From Sphingobacterium sp. (lineage in GTDB: Bacteria > Bacteroidota > Bacteroidia > Sphingobacteriales > Sphingobacteriaceae): a DNA stretch of 27,404 nucleotides. The stretch spans positions 1-27,404 of the forward strand of contig JASLCA010000086.1 of the NCBI GenBank assembly GCA_030146225.1, written 5' to 3'. This document shows positions 1 through 7,764 of this stretch, piece after piece; the stretch's first letter is position 1; the number at the start of each line of letters is the position of its first letter. The notes below the pieces were generated by a model that was not told the DNA's origin, did not search any database, and was given only the letters and a program-made list of their open reading frames with translations. Both the position numbers and the translations under genes were made by a program.

Positions 1-65
1 TAGGGGAATCGAACCCCTGTTTCTAGAATGAAAATCTAACGTCCTAACCCCTAGACGAACGGGCC
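1..65 (-). tRNA. tRNA-Glu (anticodon TTC), 3' end cut off by the window edge
   Basis: On the minus strand the sequence starts with the acceptor arm GGCCCGT. It continues through a D-arm and an anticodon stem-loop with the seven-base loop TTTTCAT, whose middle triplet TTC reads Glu codons. The T-arm is AGGGG-TTCGATT-CCCCT. The 3' acceptor strand and discriminator base lie outside the window. The four-arm fold and the Glu anticodon are read directly. A Bacteroidota-type promoter lies just upstream at 83-112. Confidence 0.93.
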
Positions 66-82
66 AACTGATTTTGGTGATG

Positions 83-112
83 CAAATATAAGCCCTATAA
101 TTGTATCACCAA
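83..112 (-). promoter_or_regulatory. Promoter of the tRNA-Glu gene
   Basis: On the minus strand there is an exact TATATTTG (-7 box, 83-90), preceded after 19 bases by TTG (110-112, within TTTTGG). This matches the known Bacteroidota consensus TTG-N(about 19-20)-TAnnTTTG. The tRNA 5' end at 65 is about 18 bases downstream of the box, which leaves a short leader for RNase P to remove. A 10-bp inverted repeat (72-81 with 105-114) surrounds the -7 box. Confidence 0.65.
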
Positions 113-163
113 AACATTTTAGCGGACTATTTCTTAATCCATTGAGACTGAAATCAATAATTT

Positions 164-1438
164 TTAAATTACGTCGAAACCTATGTCGCGACGGAAATAT
201 TTACGCTCATAAAATATTCTTCCTGCATCTGCGGTCGCTTGCTGAAGAGCATCAAGTAGATTATCTTGCAGCGTAGTTACGGCAATAACCCGACCTCCAG
301 CAGTAACTACCTTGCCATCTACCAGCTTTGTCCCTGCATGAAAGACAATTGAATCTTCCACATTCTCTATGTTTAAGATCTCTTTTCCGGACTCATAGCT
401 TCCTGGATAACCTCCAGCGACTAACATTACTGTCACCGCTGTCTTTGGGCTTACCGTGAAAGAGCGTGTATGCAAGTCTCCTTGTGCCACCCCTTCGAAA
501 AGATCAAGTAAGTCAGATTCTATACGTGGAACGACAGACTCCGTTTCAGGGTCGCCCATACGAACATTGTATTCAATAACAAAGGGTTCCCCATCCATAT
601 TCATTAGCCCAATAAAGATAAAGCCTTTGTAAGGGATATTGTCCTTTTTTAAGCCGTCAATAGTTGGCTTGATTATACGCTCTTCTACTTTCGCTAGGAA
701 AGCCTCATCTGCGAAAGGCACTGGCGAGATAGAGCCCATACCACCTGTATTAAGGCCTGTATCTCCTTCGCCAATACGTTTGTAGTCTTTAGCCGAAGGC
801 AAGACCTTGTACGAATTGCCATCAGTCAGTACAAATACCGAAAGCTCAATTCCTTTTAAAAATTCTTCAATAACTACTACCGAGCTTGCGTCGCCAAACT
901 TTGCATCCTCAATCATGGCTTTAAGTTCAGTCTTAGCATCTTCCATCGTTTCACAGATCAAGACCCCTTTCCCAGCAGCTAATCCATCGGCTTTTAAGAC
1001 AATTGGAAGTTTTTGGGTTTCCAAATAGGCTAAGCCCTCCGACAAGTTTGAAAGATCAAAAGAGCGGTATGCTGCGGTAGGAATATTGTGGCGGATCATA
1101 AACTCCTTTGAAAAGTCTTTAGACCCCTCCAATTGAGCGCCCTCTTGTTGAGGACCGATAACTGGAATATCTTTTAAGTCAGGACGAGCTAAGAAATAAT
1201 CGTGAATTCCCTTTACTAAAGGCTCCTCTGGACCGACCACAACCATGTTAACGGCGTTGGCCAACACAAACTGTGCGATGCCTTCAAAGTCAGTAACCTT
1301 TAAATCTATATTTTGTCCATATTGTTGGGTGCCTGCATTTCCAGGAGCAATATAAAGCTGGTTTAATTTAGGACTTTTCGACAATTTGTATGCAAAGGCA
1401 GATTCTCTTCCGCCCGAACCGATAATTAGGATGTTCAT
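164..1438 (-). CDS. purD: Phosphoribosylamine-glycine ligase (GARS), purine biosynthesis
   Basis: PurD joins glycine to 5-phosphoribosylamine using ATP, an early step of de novo purine synthesis in the cytoplasm. The 424-residue protein begins MNILIIGSGGRESAFAY, the typical PurD N-terminal nucleotide-binding loop. It has GPEEPLVKG near residue 75, the ATP-grasp segment KADGLAAGKGV near residue 150, and NVRMGDPE near residue 290. The length is normal for the family. The frame is open further upstream to 1465, but the ATG at 1438 gives the canonical N-terminus. An exact TATATTTG promoter box lies inside the extra stretch, which also favours the shorter start. It stands alone: the divergent gene starts at 1528, and tRNA-Glu lies downstream in the same direction. 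Confidence 0.97.
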   Translation of the reverse strand: MNILIIGSGGRESAFAYKLSKSPKLNQLYIAPGNAGTQQYGQNIDLKVTDFEGIAQFVLANAVNMVVVGPEEPLVKGIHDYFLARPDLKDIPVIGPQQEGAQLEGSKDFSKEFMIRHNIPTAAYRSFDLSNLSEGLAYLETQKLPIVLKADGLAAGKGVLICETMEDAKTELKAMIEDAKFGDASSVVVIEEFLKGIELSVFVLTDGNSYKVLPSAKDYKRIGEGDTGLNTGGMGSISPVPFADEAFLAKVEERIIKPTIDGLKKDNIPYKGFIFIGLMNMDGEPFVIEYNVRMGDPETESVVPRIESDLLDLFEGVAQGDLHTRSFTVSPKTAVTVMLVAGGYPGSYESGKEILNIENVEDSIVFHAGTKLVDGKVVTAGGRVIAVTTLQDNLLDALQQATADAGRIFYERKYFRRDIGFDVI

Positions 1439-1443
1439 GCCAA

Positions 1444-1451
1444 CAAATATA
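1444..1451 (-). promoter_or_regulatory. -7 box of the purD promoter
   Basis: The minus strand has an exact TATATTTG ending five bases before the chosen purD ATG at 1438. No TTG is seen at the usual spacing, so only the -7 element is supported. If it is used, the purD mRNA would have almost no leader. Confidence 0.45.
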
Positions 1452-1527
1452 CCGATGAAAATCAATAATTAGTAAAAATTAAGAGTTTGTCTTTGATTTT
1501 TTGTATTTTCATACATAAAAACTGCTT

Positions 1528-4179
1528 ATGATAAGCTTAAAGCCAATTGTTATCTTCATTCTGCTTTGGTTGCCCATTTCCCTTTTGGGGCAAGATGTAC
1601 AAGGCTTTTTGTCCAAAATCAACGATTATCATGATGATAAGCCCATTGAGAAGCTGCATGTGCACACGGATAAATATGCATACACCGCGGGAGAAACCAT
1701 CTGGTTTAAGATCTACAATGTTGTTGGAATAAAAAACCTAATGTCCAATTGGAGCAGTATCGCTTATGTAGACCTTATCAATCCAGCCGGAGAAAAGCTG
1801 CTGAATATTAAAGTGCCCTTGGCTATGGGGCTTGGGATTGGAGACATTGGCCTAGTAGATACCCTAGTGGAAGGTACCTATCGCTTACGAGCCTATACCA
1901 ATTGGATGCAAAACGATAGTGCTATTTACTTTTATGATCAAACCTTCAAGATTAGCAATGGACGCTCTGACAATGTGATAAGCTCAGCTAGGGTGGACCC
2001 AAATGCTTATGTAGTAAAACTACAAGGGCAGCAAAAAGAACCCTTAAAGAAGTTGTCCGTTCGCTATCGCATGGAGAAAGACGGACGAGTAGTCAAGACT
2101 GGTCGGCTCACTACGGATGATGCAGGGGAGTTGAAAATCCCTTACGAAGCCCGCATAATGGGCGCTAAGCTGTTGATTAATTTTGAGACGGAAGCCCAAA
2201 CTGTAGTCAAGAAGATCTTTAAAATACCCATCACATCAGCGCCTAAAAATAGTGTTCAATTTTTTCCAGAAGGGGGCGTACTATTGGCTGGTGGCATAAA
2301 CGGGCTTGCTGTTAAAAGCTTGCGAGAAGATGGGAAAGGCATACAATCGAAAAGCTATATTATAAATGCGTCAATGGATACCCTTGCGATTGTGGAGACC
2401 AACTTCCTAGGGATGAGTGCCGCGCTAGTCTACCTGGATAATGTAGAAAAGCTACATGCATATACAGTTTTTGAGGATGGAACAAGCATTAAGTCCGAGC
2501 TCCCCGAGGTGCTGAGTTCAGGCTATTCATTGGTTGTAAACAATTCCAATAGTAGCAAGCTTTATGCACAGGTAAATGTAAGTACAGATCTGCAAGATGC
2601 GGATGATATCTATTTCTTAGTGCAATCAATGGGGCATAGCTATTATATCTCGAAGCAAAAGGCCAATAAGCGGGAGCTTACATTTATGATGGATAAGGCG
2701 CAACTGCCTTCAGGGATTTTGACGGTTAGCATTCTAGATGCCAAGTTTACACCACTCCTAGAACGGCCTGTTTTTAATTACCAAGCGGCCGCAACTGACT
2801 TGTATTTAGACCTAAGTACAGATGCCTCCAGCTATACCAAGCGCGCCAAAGTTAATGTTAGCTTACAGGCTGGATCGGACAGCGATATATCTCAGCATGC
2901 TGCCTTTTCTGCAGCTGTATTGGATTTAGGGCGGATTAAAGATAGCCTAGCCCTTATGCCCAATATCTACAGCAACCTCTTCTTTAATGCTGATCTCAAG
3001 GGCTATATCGAGCAGCCCGGCTATTACTTTGATAAGGGGATTAAGTACAAAGATATTGAGTACTTATTGCTGACACAAGGCTGGCGTCGGATTGATCTGA
3101 GTAGTAGCTTGGATACAGGAACTGTTGCGTTCGAAGTAGAGAAGGGCATTGTTATCAAAGGGCAGGCGCGGAAGCTGGGACGAAAAGCCCCAGTGCCTGA
3201 TGGAAAGATTGGTTTGTATTCTATGCTTAATCTTATGGATCAGCTTGATACCAGTACTAATGCGGCTGGAGAATTTGTTTTTGATAAACTTTTTTTTCCG
3301 GACAGCGTAAAGTTTCTAGTGACAGCTAAGGATAGTAAGGGTAAAAACAATATAGATATAATTATTCCGCCACAGGAATTAGCTCAGGTAGGCCTCAATA
3401 AAAATGAGGCGGAGGAGCTGTTTCATGTGAATCAACTTATGGCAGCTGAACTTAAAGATGCACAGCAATATTTCGCAGCACTTGAGGCGCAAGGCTTGAA
3501 GGAGAAGGTTATTGCGATAGAGTCAATAAAGGTTACGGCCCGTAGCCCCCGGAAGAAGGCGGCTGAAAATTCTTCAAATCTAAATGGCTCAGGCAATGCA
3601 GATCAGATTATTACAGCAGAGGATTTAGCGACCTGTACAACGCTGGATATGTGTCTTAATGGAAGGATTATGGGGGTTATCTTTAGGGGAGGTGTTCCGT
3701 ATTCGACTAGAGGAGGGGGACCGATGCAAGTTATTTTGGACGGGATGTATATTGAAGCCGACCAGATGTCTTCCCTAAATCCCAATGATATAGCGAGTGT
3801 GGAAGTCTTGCGTAATATTAATTATACGGCAATTTATGGTATGCATGGTGGCAATGGCTTGATTATTATAACCTCCAAAACTGGTATAGAGATCTCGCGC
3901 AATTATACACCCAAAGGAATTCTGAGTATACAACCTCAGGGCTTACATATAAATAAAATATTTTATAAGCCCGTATATGAGCTGGATTCCACAAATCAGC
4001 TTCAGCATGATTTACGGAGTACAATAGCCTGGGAGCCAAATATCTTAACTGATAAAACCGGTAGCGCGAATTTTGATTTTTATACAGCAGATCGTCCAGG
4101 TCTATATCTGATTATTGTAGAAGGTCTTAATTTTGAAGGCAAGCTAGTCCGAAAAACCAGAACCATAGAGGTGAAATAA
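1528..4179 (+). CDS. Secreted MG2-like protein with a TonB-receptor plug domain but no barrel
   Basis: This is an 883-residue envelope protein of unproven function. It has an N-terminal signal peptide (hydrophobic residues 5-20). Then comes a segment starting near residue 41 with HVHTDKYAYTAGETIWFK, which resembles the MG2 domain of alpha-2-macroglobulin-like proteins. Beta-rich repeats follow. Residues about 665-785 look like a TonB-dependent receptor plug: a short carboxy-side linker, then VILDGMYI, the SLNPNDIASVEVLRN motif, and a YGMHGGNGLIIITSKTG ending. About 100 residues follow, with the motif WEPNILTDKTG and a closing beta-domain. There is no 22-strand barrel and no obvious TonB box. 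Similar plug-only proteins are common in Bacteroidota and are usually named as TonB receptors, which is misleading. The gene stands alone and ends at a strong hairpin. No exact TAnnTTTG box was seen before it. Confidence 0.8.
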   Translation: MISLKPIVIFILLWLPISLLGQDVQGFLSKINDYHDDKPIEKLHVHTDKYAYTAGETIWFKIYNVVGIKNLMSNWSSIAYVDLINPAGEKLLNIKVPLAMGLGIGDIGLVDTLVEGTYRLRAYTNWMQNDSAIYFYDQTFKISNGRSDNVISSARVDPNAYVVKLQGQQKEPLKKLSVRYRMEKDGRVVKTGRLTTDDAGELKIPYEARIMGAKLLINFETEAQTVVKKIFKIPITSAPKNSVQFFPEGGVLLAGGINGLAVKSLREDGKGIQSKSYIINASMDTLAIVETNFLGMSAALVYLDNVEKLHAYTVFEDGTSIKSELPEVLSSGYSLVVNNSNSSKLYAQVNVSTDLQDADDIYFLVQSMGHSYYISKQKANKRELTFMMDKAQLPSGILTVSILDAKFTPLLERPVFNYQAAATDLYLDLSTDASSYTKRAKVNVSLQAGSDSDISQHAAFSAAVLDLGRIKDSLALMPNIYSNLFFNADLKGYIEQPGYYFDKGIKYKDIEYLLLTQGWRRIDLSSSLDTGTVAFEVEKGIVIKGQARKLGRKAPVPDGKIGLYSMLNLMDQLDTSTNAAGEFVFDKLFFPDSVKFLVTAKDSKGKNNIDIIIPPQELAQVGLNKNEAEELFHVNQLMAAELKDAQQYFAALEAQGLKEKVIAIESIKVTARSPRKKAAENSSNLNGSGNADQIITAEDLATCTTLDMCLNGRIMGVIFRGGVPYSTRGGGPMQVILDGMYIEADQMSSLNPNDIASVEVLRNINYTAIYGMHGGNGLIIITSKTGIEISRNYTPKGILSIQPQGLHINKIFYKPVYELDSTNQLQHDLRSTIAWEPNILTDKTGSANFDFYTADRPGLYLIIVEGLNFEGKLVRKTRTIEVK

Positions 4180-4182
4180 ATT

Positions 4183-4224
4183 ATCCCTGCTAGCTACCTT
4201 ATCCAAAAAGTAGCTAGCAGGGAT
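4183..4224. terminator. Bidirectional hairpin terminator between convergent genes
   Basis: A perfect 15-bp inverted repeat (4183-4197 with 4210-4224, arm ATCCCTGCTAGCTAC) has a 12-base loop. It lies between the stop at 4179 and the convergent M28 peptidase stop at 4233. The flanks are AT-rich but lack a long T run. Its placement and stem strength support a shared terminator. Confidence 0.75.
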
Positions 4225-4232
4225 ATAAAATC

Positions 4233-5546
4233 TTAATCCCTTAACTTTTCTACACGAGAAGGTGTTTGCTCCGCCTTTACAATGCCCATCATGCCCTGCG
4301 CAATTGCTTCAATACTTGATTTAATATTTTCAATATTTAGGGTAGAAACATCATCATGTACAGTATGGTAGTACTCATCTTTGTCGATCTGCGAGGTAGA
4401 GAAGGTATGAGCAGGCACACCTAAGGCCGCAAGTACTGCGTTATCACTTCTGTAGAATAGGTTTTGTTGCGGGTATGGATCCGGATGAAAGGTAAAAGAG
4501 CTGTCTTTGACGCGATCCTGCATCAACTGACCGAGGTTCGAATTATTATAGCCCGTAACATAAAGCGAATTAGGGCCAAACTTGGAATCCTTGCCAATCA
4601 TCTCAATGTTAATCATAGCCACCACCTTGTCAGCGTCAATATTGTTTGAGAAGTACTTGGAGCCAAACATGCCAATTTCCTCTGCCGTAAATGCTACAAA
4701 GATAAGCGTGCGTTCATTTTGGTCACGTGCTTGAAAGTGCTTGGCTAAGCAGATCATCGCCGTAGTACCCGAAGCATCGTCATCCGCTCCATTTGCAATA
4801 GAATCCTGATCAACAGCGTCGATTATGCCTAAATGATCATAGTGAGCGGAGATAACAACAAACTCATCTGCTCTAGACTTGCCCGGGATAATTGCCGCCA
4901 CATTAAAGAGTGGAAAGTCTTCACGAAGGGTTGATGACTTAATATCCAAAGATGATACATCTGCCGGTTTCAGCATAAAGACCTTACTAATCGTATTCGT
5001 TACATCCTTTTCCTGCTTAGTTTCCATACTTTCTCTAGAAAGTATTTTCTTAAATCGACTGAGCATGGAAGCAAAGGATGGATCTACCCAGATAAGGGCA
5101 TTGTTAGGGTTGTTGCGTGTAATCTCGCGAAAACGTTGCGAAAAATCCTCACCCTTTTTAATCTCTAAGGTTTCCACAGCTGTTTTTTCTGTCCAATGCA
5201 GCTGTGCCGCAGAACTCAAGATAACAAAGTCATTTGGGTCTAAGGCCTTATTATTGATGGATGCACTTTGCCCAGCATTCGACACCCGGGTTAAGTGAAA
5301 GGTTTGGCGAAAATTATCCTCTTGATAAGGTTTGAGGCCCGCATCTCTGAATTCTGCTGCAATAAAATCTGCGGCTTTCTCGATATCCTTGCTCAAGCTA
5401 GCTCTGCCTTTCATTTCATCGGCTGCCAAGGTCTCCAAGATGCGTTTGATTTCAGCATCCTCAGCCACCTGGGCCTTTGCGGTTTCAAGGCCAGCTGCTA
5501 AGCAGAGGCTTCCAAATGTAAGTATTGATAGAAATAAATGTCTCAT
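4233..5546 (-). CDS. Secreted M28-family zinc aminopeptidase
   Basis: This is a 437-residue exported metallopeptidase that probably trims peptides outside the cytoplasm. It has a signal peptide (about residues 1-25, ending AKA-Q). The M28 di-zinc site is present in order: SAHYDH (His235 and Asp237), GADDDASG (about 253-260), TAEEIG (Glu289 catalytic, Glu290 ligand), NIEMIG (Glu315, where many relatives have Asp) and YYHTVHDD near residue 397. All expected metal ligands are therefore present or conservatively replaced. The part before residue 200 is less conserved and I see no clear PA domain. It converges on the plug-domain gene across a hairpin. The substrate cannot be read from the sequence. 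Confidence 0.9.
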   Translation of the reverse strand: MRHLFLSILTFGSLCLAAGLETAKAQVAEDAEIKRILETLAADEMKGRASLSKDIEKAADFIAAEFRDAGLKPYQEDNFRQTFHLTRVSNAGQSASINNKALDPNDFVILSSAAQLHWTEKTAVETLEIKKGEDFSQRFREITRNNPNNALIWVDPSFASMLSRFKKILSRESMETKQEKDVTNTISKVFMLKPADVSSLDIKSSTLREDFPLFNVAAIIPGKSRADEFVVISAHYDHLGIIDAVDQDSIANGADDDASGTTAMICLAKHFQARDQNERTLIFVAFTAEEIGMFGSKYFSNNIDADKVVAMINIEMIGKDSKFGPNSLYVTGYNNSNLGQLMQDRVKDSSFTFHPDPYPQQNLFYRSDNAVLAALGVPAHTFSTSQIDKDEYYHTVHDDVSTLNIENIKSSIEAIAQGMMGIVKAEQTPSRVEKLRD

Positions 5547-5621
5547 ATATAATAGGCGCTGTGAAATTGTTAATTCAAAATCAGTATTTAGTTGAAATGA
5601 GCTACAAGTTACGAAAAATAG

Positions 5622-5629
5622 TATATTTG
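5622..5629 (+). promoter_or_regulatory. -7 box upstream of the rhodanese operon
   Basis: An exact TATATTTG lies 51 bases before the ATG at 5681. No TTG is found at the proper spacing, so the call rests on the -7 element and its position. Confidence 0.4.
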
Positions 5630-5680
5630 AGGTTAGAATATGGAAATATAGGCGTTACTGCCAGAAAAATAATTAATTAT

Positions 5681-5998
5681 ATGATGAAAGAAGTTACAGT
5701 TCAGGAATTGAAAGCAATGATCGATGGAAATAAAGACTTTCAATTAATTGATGTTCGGGAATCCTTTGAGTATGAAGTGTCTAATCTAGCTGGGTTAAGT
5801 ATCCCATTGGCTGGGATATTGATTGAAGCCGACAAAGTGTCCAAGGACAAGCCCGTGATTATACAATGCCGTTCAGGCAAGCGCAGTGCGCAGGCTGTGA
5901 TGCTATTGGAGCAGCAAGGCTATGACAATTTAGCGAATCTTAAAGGTGGTATATTAGCATGGAAGGCTGAGATTGACCCTTCTATTGATGTGTACTAA
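5681..5998 (+). CDS. Single-domain rhodanese-like sulfurtransferase
   Basis: This is a 105-residue cytoplasmic protein made of one rhodanese domain. Such proteins carry sulfur as a persulfide on the active-site cysteine. The features are LIDVRESFEYEVSNLAG (residues 22-38), the active loop CRSGKRS with Cys63, and the closing GG-I-AWK segment. The frame is open upstream to 5525, but the family N-terminus fits MMKEVTVQEL, so the start is 5681 or the adjacent ATG at 5684. No Shine-Dalgarno sequence is visible, as usual in this phylum. It is the first gene of a probable three-gene operon with two small membrane proteins. The sulfur acceptor is unknown. Confidence 0.93.
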   Translation: MMKEVTVQELKAMIDGNKDFQLIDVRESFEYEVSNLAGLSIPLAGILIEADKVSKDKPVIIQCRSGKRSAQAVMLLEQQGYDNLANLKGGILAWKAEIDPSIDVY

Positions 5999-6022
5999 GA
6001 TTTATCTTACTAGCTTTGTAGG

Positions 6023-6325
6023 ATGAGAAATTTGGTGCAACAGACTAGACAGGCTTTTTATTTTAGTTTGGGGTTTTATATGTTAGCAGTTGTATGTAAG
6101 CTGATGTATTTTTGGTTTGCTGATGTATTGGTAAGTATTGCCTTATTCTTATCTCTGATTTGGATCCTGTTGGTTTTGCGGGAGCTAATGCAGTCTACCC
6201 GCATTAGCAATTTGCAACGAATGTTCTGGCTGCTGTTTATTATCTTTGGCAATGTGCTAGCAGGAGCAGTTTATTTCTTTTATATGCGGGAGAAAGTAAT
6301 TGGAAAAATAGAAAACAAGAAATAG
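6023..6325 (+). CDS. Small membrane protein, unknown function
   Basis: This is a 100-residue protein with three likely membrane helices (about residues 12-32, 35-53 and 68-87) and a basic C-terminal tail. The last helix with its flanks (FWLLFIIFGNVLAGAVYFFYMRE) loosely resembles the two-helix N-terminal segment of phospholipase D-like and related proteins. The similarity is too weak to name a family. It starts 24 bases after the rhodanese gene and ends three bases before the next gene, so cotranscription is likely. Confidence 0.75.
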   Translation: MRNLVQQTRQAFYFSLGFYMLAVVCKLMYFWFADVLVSIALFLSLIWILLVLRELMQSTRISNLQRMFWLLFIIFGNVLAGAVYFFYMREKVIGKIENKK

Positions 6326-6328
6326 CAG

Positions 6329-6562
6329 ATGACGAAATATTTTATTTTAAACTTATTGTTAACCTTTGCTATAGCCTTCCTAGTCTATAGTGGCTTTCTC
6401 GCTTTTCAAGCGGGCAATCAATTGATTGTCTTTTTAGCAATCGCTATCCTAATTGTGCTTATCTACCTAAAGATGGCACTCTTAAAGATTGTCAAGAAGG
6501 AAGCAAAGGCAAAAAGTTCAGCGGCAGCGCCGCGCATGAAAACAAAAAAAGGAGCTAAGTAG
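6329..6562 (+). CDS. Small membrane protein with a lysine-rich tail, unknown function
   Basis: This is a 77-residue protein with two likely membrane helices (about residues 5-25 and 32-52), followed by a highly basic, Ala/Lys-rich tail that should face the cytoplasm. I do not recognise a family. It starts three bases after the preceding membrane-protein gene, which supports one operon with that gene and the rhodanese. Its last codons (Lys-Lys-Gly-Ala-Lys-stop) form the left arm and loop of the transcription terminator at 6544-6574, so the tail is encoded by the hairpin itself. Confidence 0.7.
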   Translation: MTKYFILNLLLTFAIAFLVYSGFLAFQAGNQLIVFLAIAILIVLIYLKMALLKIVKKEAKAKSSAAAPRMKTKKGAK

Positions 6563-6574
6563 CTCCTTTTTTTT
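6544..6574. terminator. Bidirectional intrinsic terminator overlapping a stop codon
   Basis: Seven A's, GGAGCT, the loop AAGT, AGCTCC and eight T's form a symmetric hairpin with a T run on both strands. The stop codon of the upstream gene (6560-6562) begins in the loop and continues into the right arm. It would also terminate gcvT from the opposite strand. Confidence 0.88.
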
Positions 6575-6588
6575 ATTTATACACCTGA

Positions 6589-7671
6589 TTATTTTACAAA
6601 AGGTGGTTTTTTAATAACAGCTTTTACCGCTTGGTTGCGTATTGAAATAAAGATTTCAGTACCTTCTTTTGTAAAGGCATTATCCACGTAGCCTAGGCCC
6701 ACAGACTTCTTTAAGGTTGGAGACTGTGTTCCCGAAGTTACACGACCAATCTTATTGCCCTCAGCATCCACAATCTCATAATCATGACGAGGAATACCTC
6801 TGTCAATCATTTCAAAGCCCACAAGCTTTTGAGCTACCCCATTTTCTTTTTCAGCTTTTAGATTTTCAGCGTTTACAAAATCCTTCGTGAATTTCGTAAC
6901 CCAGCCCAATCCAGCCGAAAATGGAGAAGTATTGTCATCAATATCATTGCCATACAAGCAGAATCCCATCTCTAAGCGTAAGGTGTCTCTGGCTGCTAAG
7001 CCAATAGGTTTAATGCCATATGCAGCTCCAGCTTCAAAGATAGCATCCCATACTTTTTTAGCATCTTCATTGGCCACATAGATTTCAAATCCACCCGCGC
7101 CAGTATATCCCGTAGCGGAGATCAATACATTCTCAACACCAGCAAAAGTGCCTTTCTGGAAGGTATAATACTCCATATGTGCCAATTCAATGTCGGTCAA
7201 CGATTGAAGAGCATCCGCAGACTTAGGACCTTGCACTGCAAACAATGACGTTTGGTCAGAGATATCCTTCATATCTACTCCAAAAGTATTGTACTTGCTA
7301 ATCCAGTTCCAGTCTTTTTCTATGTTAGAAGCATTCACTACAAGGAAATAAGTAGTTGCGTCGATTTTATAGATAAGGAAGTCATCTACGATACCACCGT
7401 TTTCATTAGGTATATAGGCATATTGCACTTTCCCGTCATATAGCTTAGAAGCATCATTAGAGGAAATTTTTTGGATAAGATCTAGGGCTTTTTCACCTTT
7501 CAGGATGAATTCACCCATATGGCTTACATCGAAAACGCCAACACCCTGACGAACAGTTTCGTGTTCATCGTTGATTCCAGAATACTGAACAGGCATGTTG
7601 AAGCCAGCAAAAGGTACCATCTTCGCACCAAGAGAAATATGGTGCTCGGTAAGTGCAGTGTTTTTATTCAT
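6589..7671 (-). CDS. gcvT: Aminomethyltransferase, T-protein of the glycine cleavage system
   Basis: GcvT takes the aminomethyl group from the H-protein lipoyl arm, releases ammonia and passes the one-carbon unit to tetrahydrofolate. The 360-residue protein has the expected length and motifs: MVPFAGFNMPVQY, FDVSHMGEF near residue 47, GGIVDDF with Asp96 matching the catalytic Asp101 of the E. coli enzyme, the SATGYTGAGGFEIY folate-binding region, and the C-terminal GRVTSGTQSPTLKKSVGLGYV. The genes for the H- and P-proteins are not nearby. A promoter with both elements lies just upstream, and the gene ends at a terminator shared with the rhodanese operon. Confidence 0.97.
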   Translation of the reverse strand: MNKNTALTEHHISLGAKMVPFAGFNMPVQYSGINDEHETVRQGVGVFDVSHMGEFILKGEKALDLIQKISSNDASKLYDGKVQYAYIPNENGGIVDDFLIYKIDATTYFLVVNASNIEKDWNWISKYNTFGVDMKDISDQTSLFAVQGPKSADALQSLTDIELAHMEYYTFQKGTFAGVENVLISATGYTGAGGFEIYVANEDAKKVWDAIFEAGAAYGIKPIGLAARDTLRLEMGFCLYGNDIDDNTSPFSAGLGWVTKFTKDFVNAENLKAEKENGVAQKLVGFEMIDRGIPRHDYEIVDAEGNKIGRVTSGTQSPTLKKSVGLGYVDNAFTKEGTEIFISIRNQAVKAVIKKPPFVK

Positions 7672-7697
7672 GACAATTTTATAATTCGTTTTTTTTT

Positions 7698-7727
7698 CAA
7701 AAATAGCTAAAAAAAGACCATTTCAAA
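7698..7727 (-). promoter_or_regulatory. gcvT promoter
   Basis: On the minus strand there is an exact TATTTTTG (-7 box, 7698-7705), and TTTG at 7724-7727 is 18 bases upstream of it. The ATG at 7671 is 26 bases beyond the box, so the leader is about 20-25 bases. No glycine riboswitch would fit in a leader this short. Confidence 0.6.
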
Positions 7728-7764
7728 CCTTTCTTATTACGATAATTTTAAAAGAGAGCCGCTT

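Noticed and set aside
1439..1465. Longer N-terminus for purD
   Set aside because: The extra nine residues are hydrophobic and unlike PurD. They overlap an exact promoter box, and the ATG at 1438 gives the canonical start.
4464..5501. Open frames on the plus strand opposite the M28 peptidase
   Set aside because: They are antisense shadows of a well-conserved gene and their translations resemble no protein family.
5525..5680. Upstream extension of the rhodanese reading frame
   Set aside because: The 52 extra residues do not resemble a rhodanese and span the proposed promoter.
7672..7697. Glycine riboswitch for gcvT
   Set aside because: The promoter leaves a leader of about 25 bases, far too short for the aptamer.
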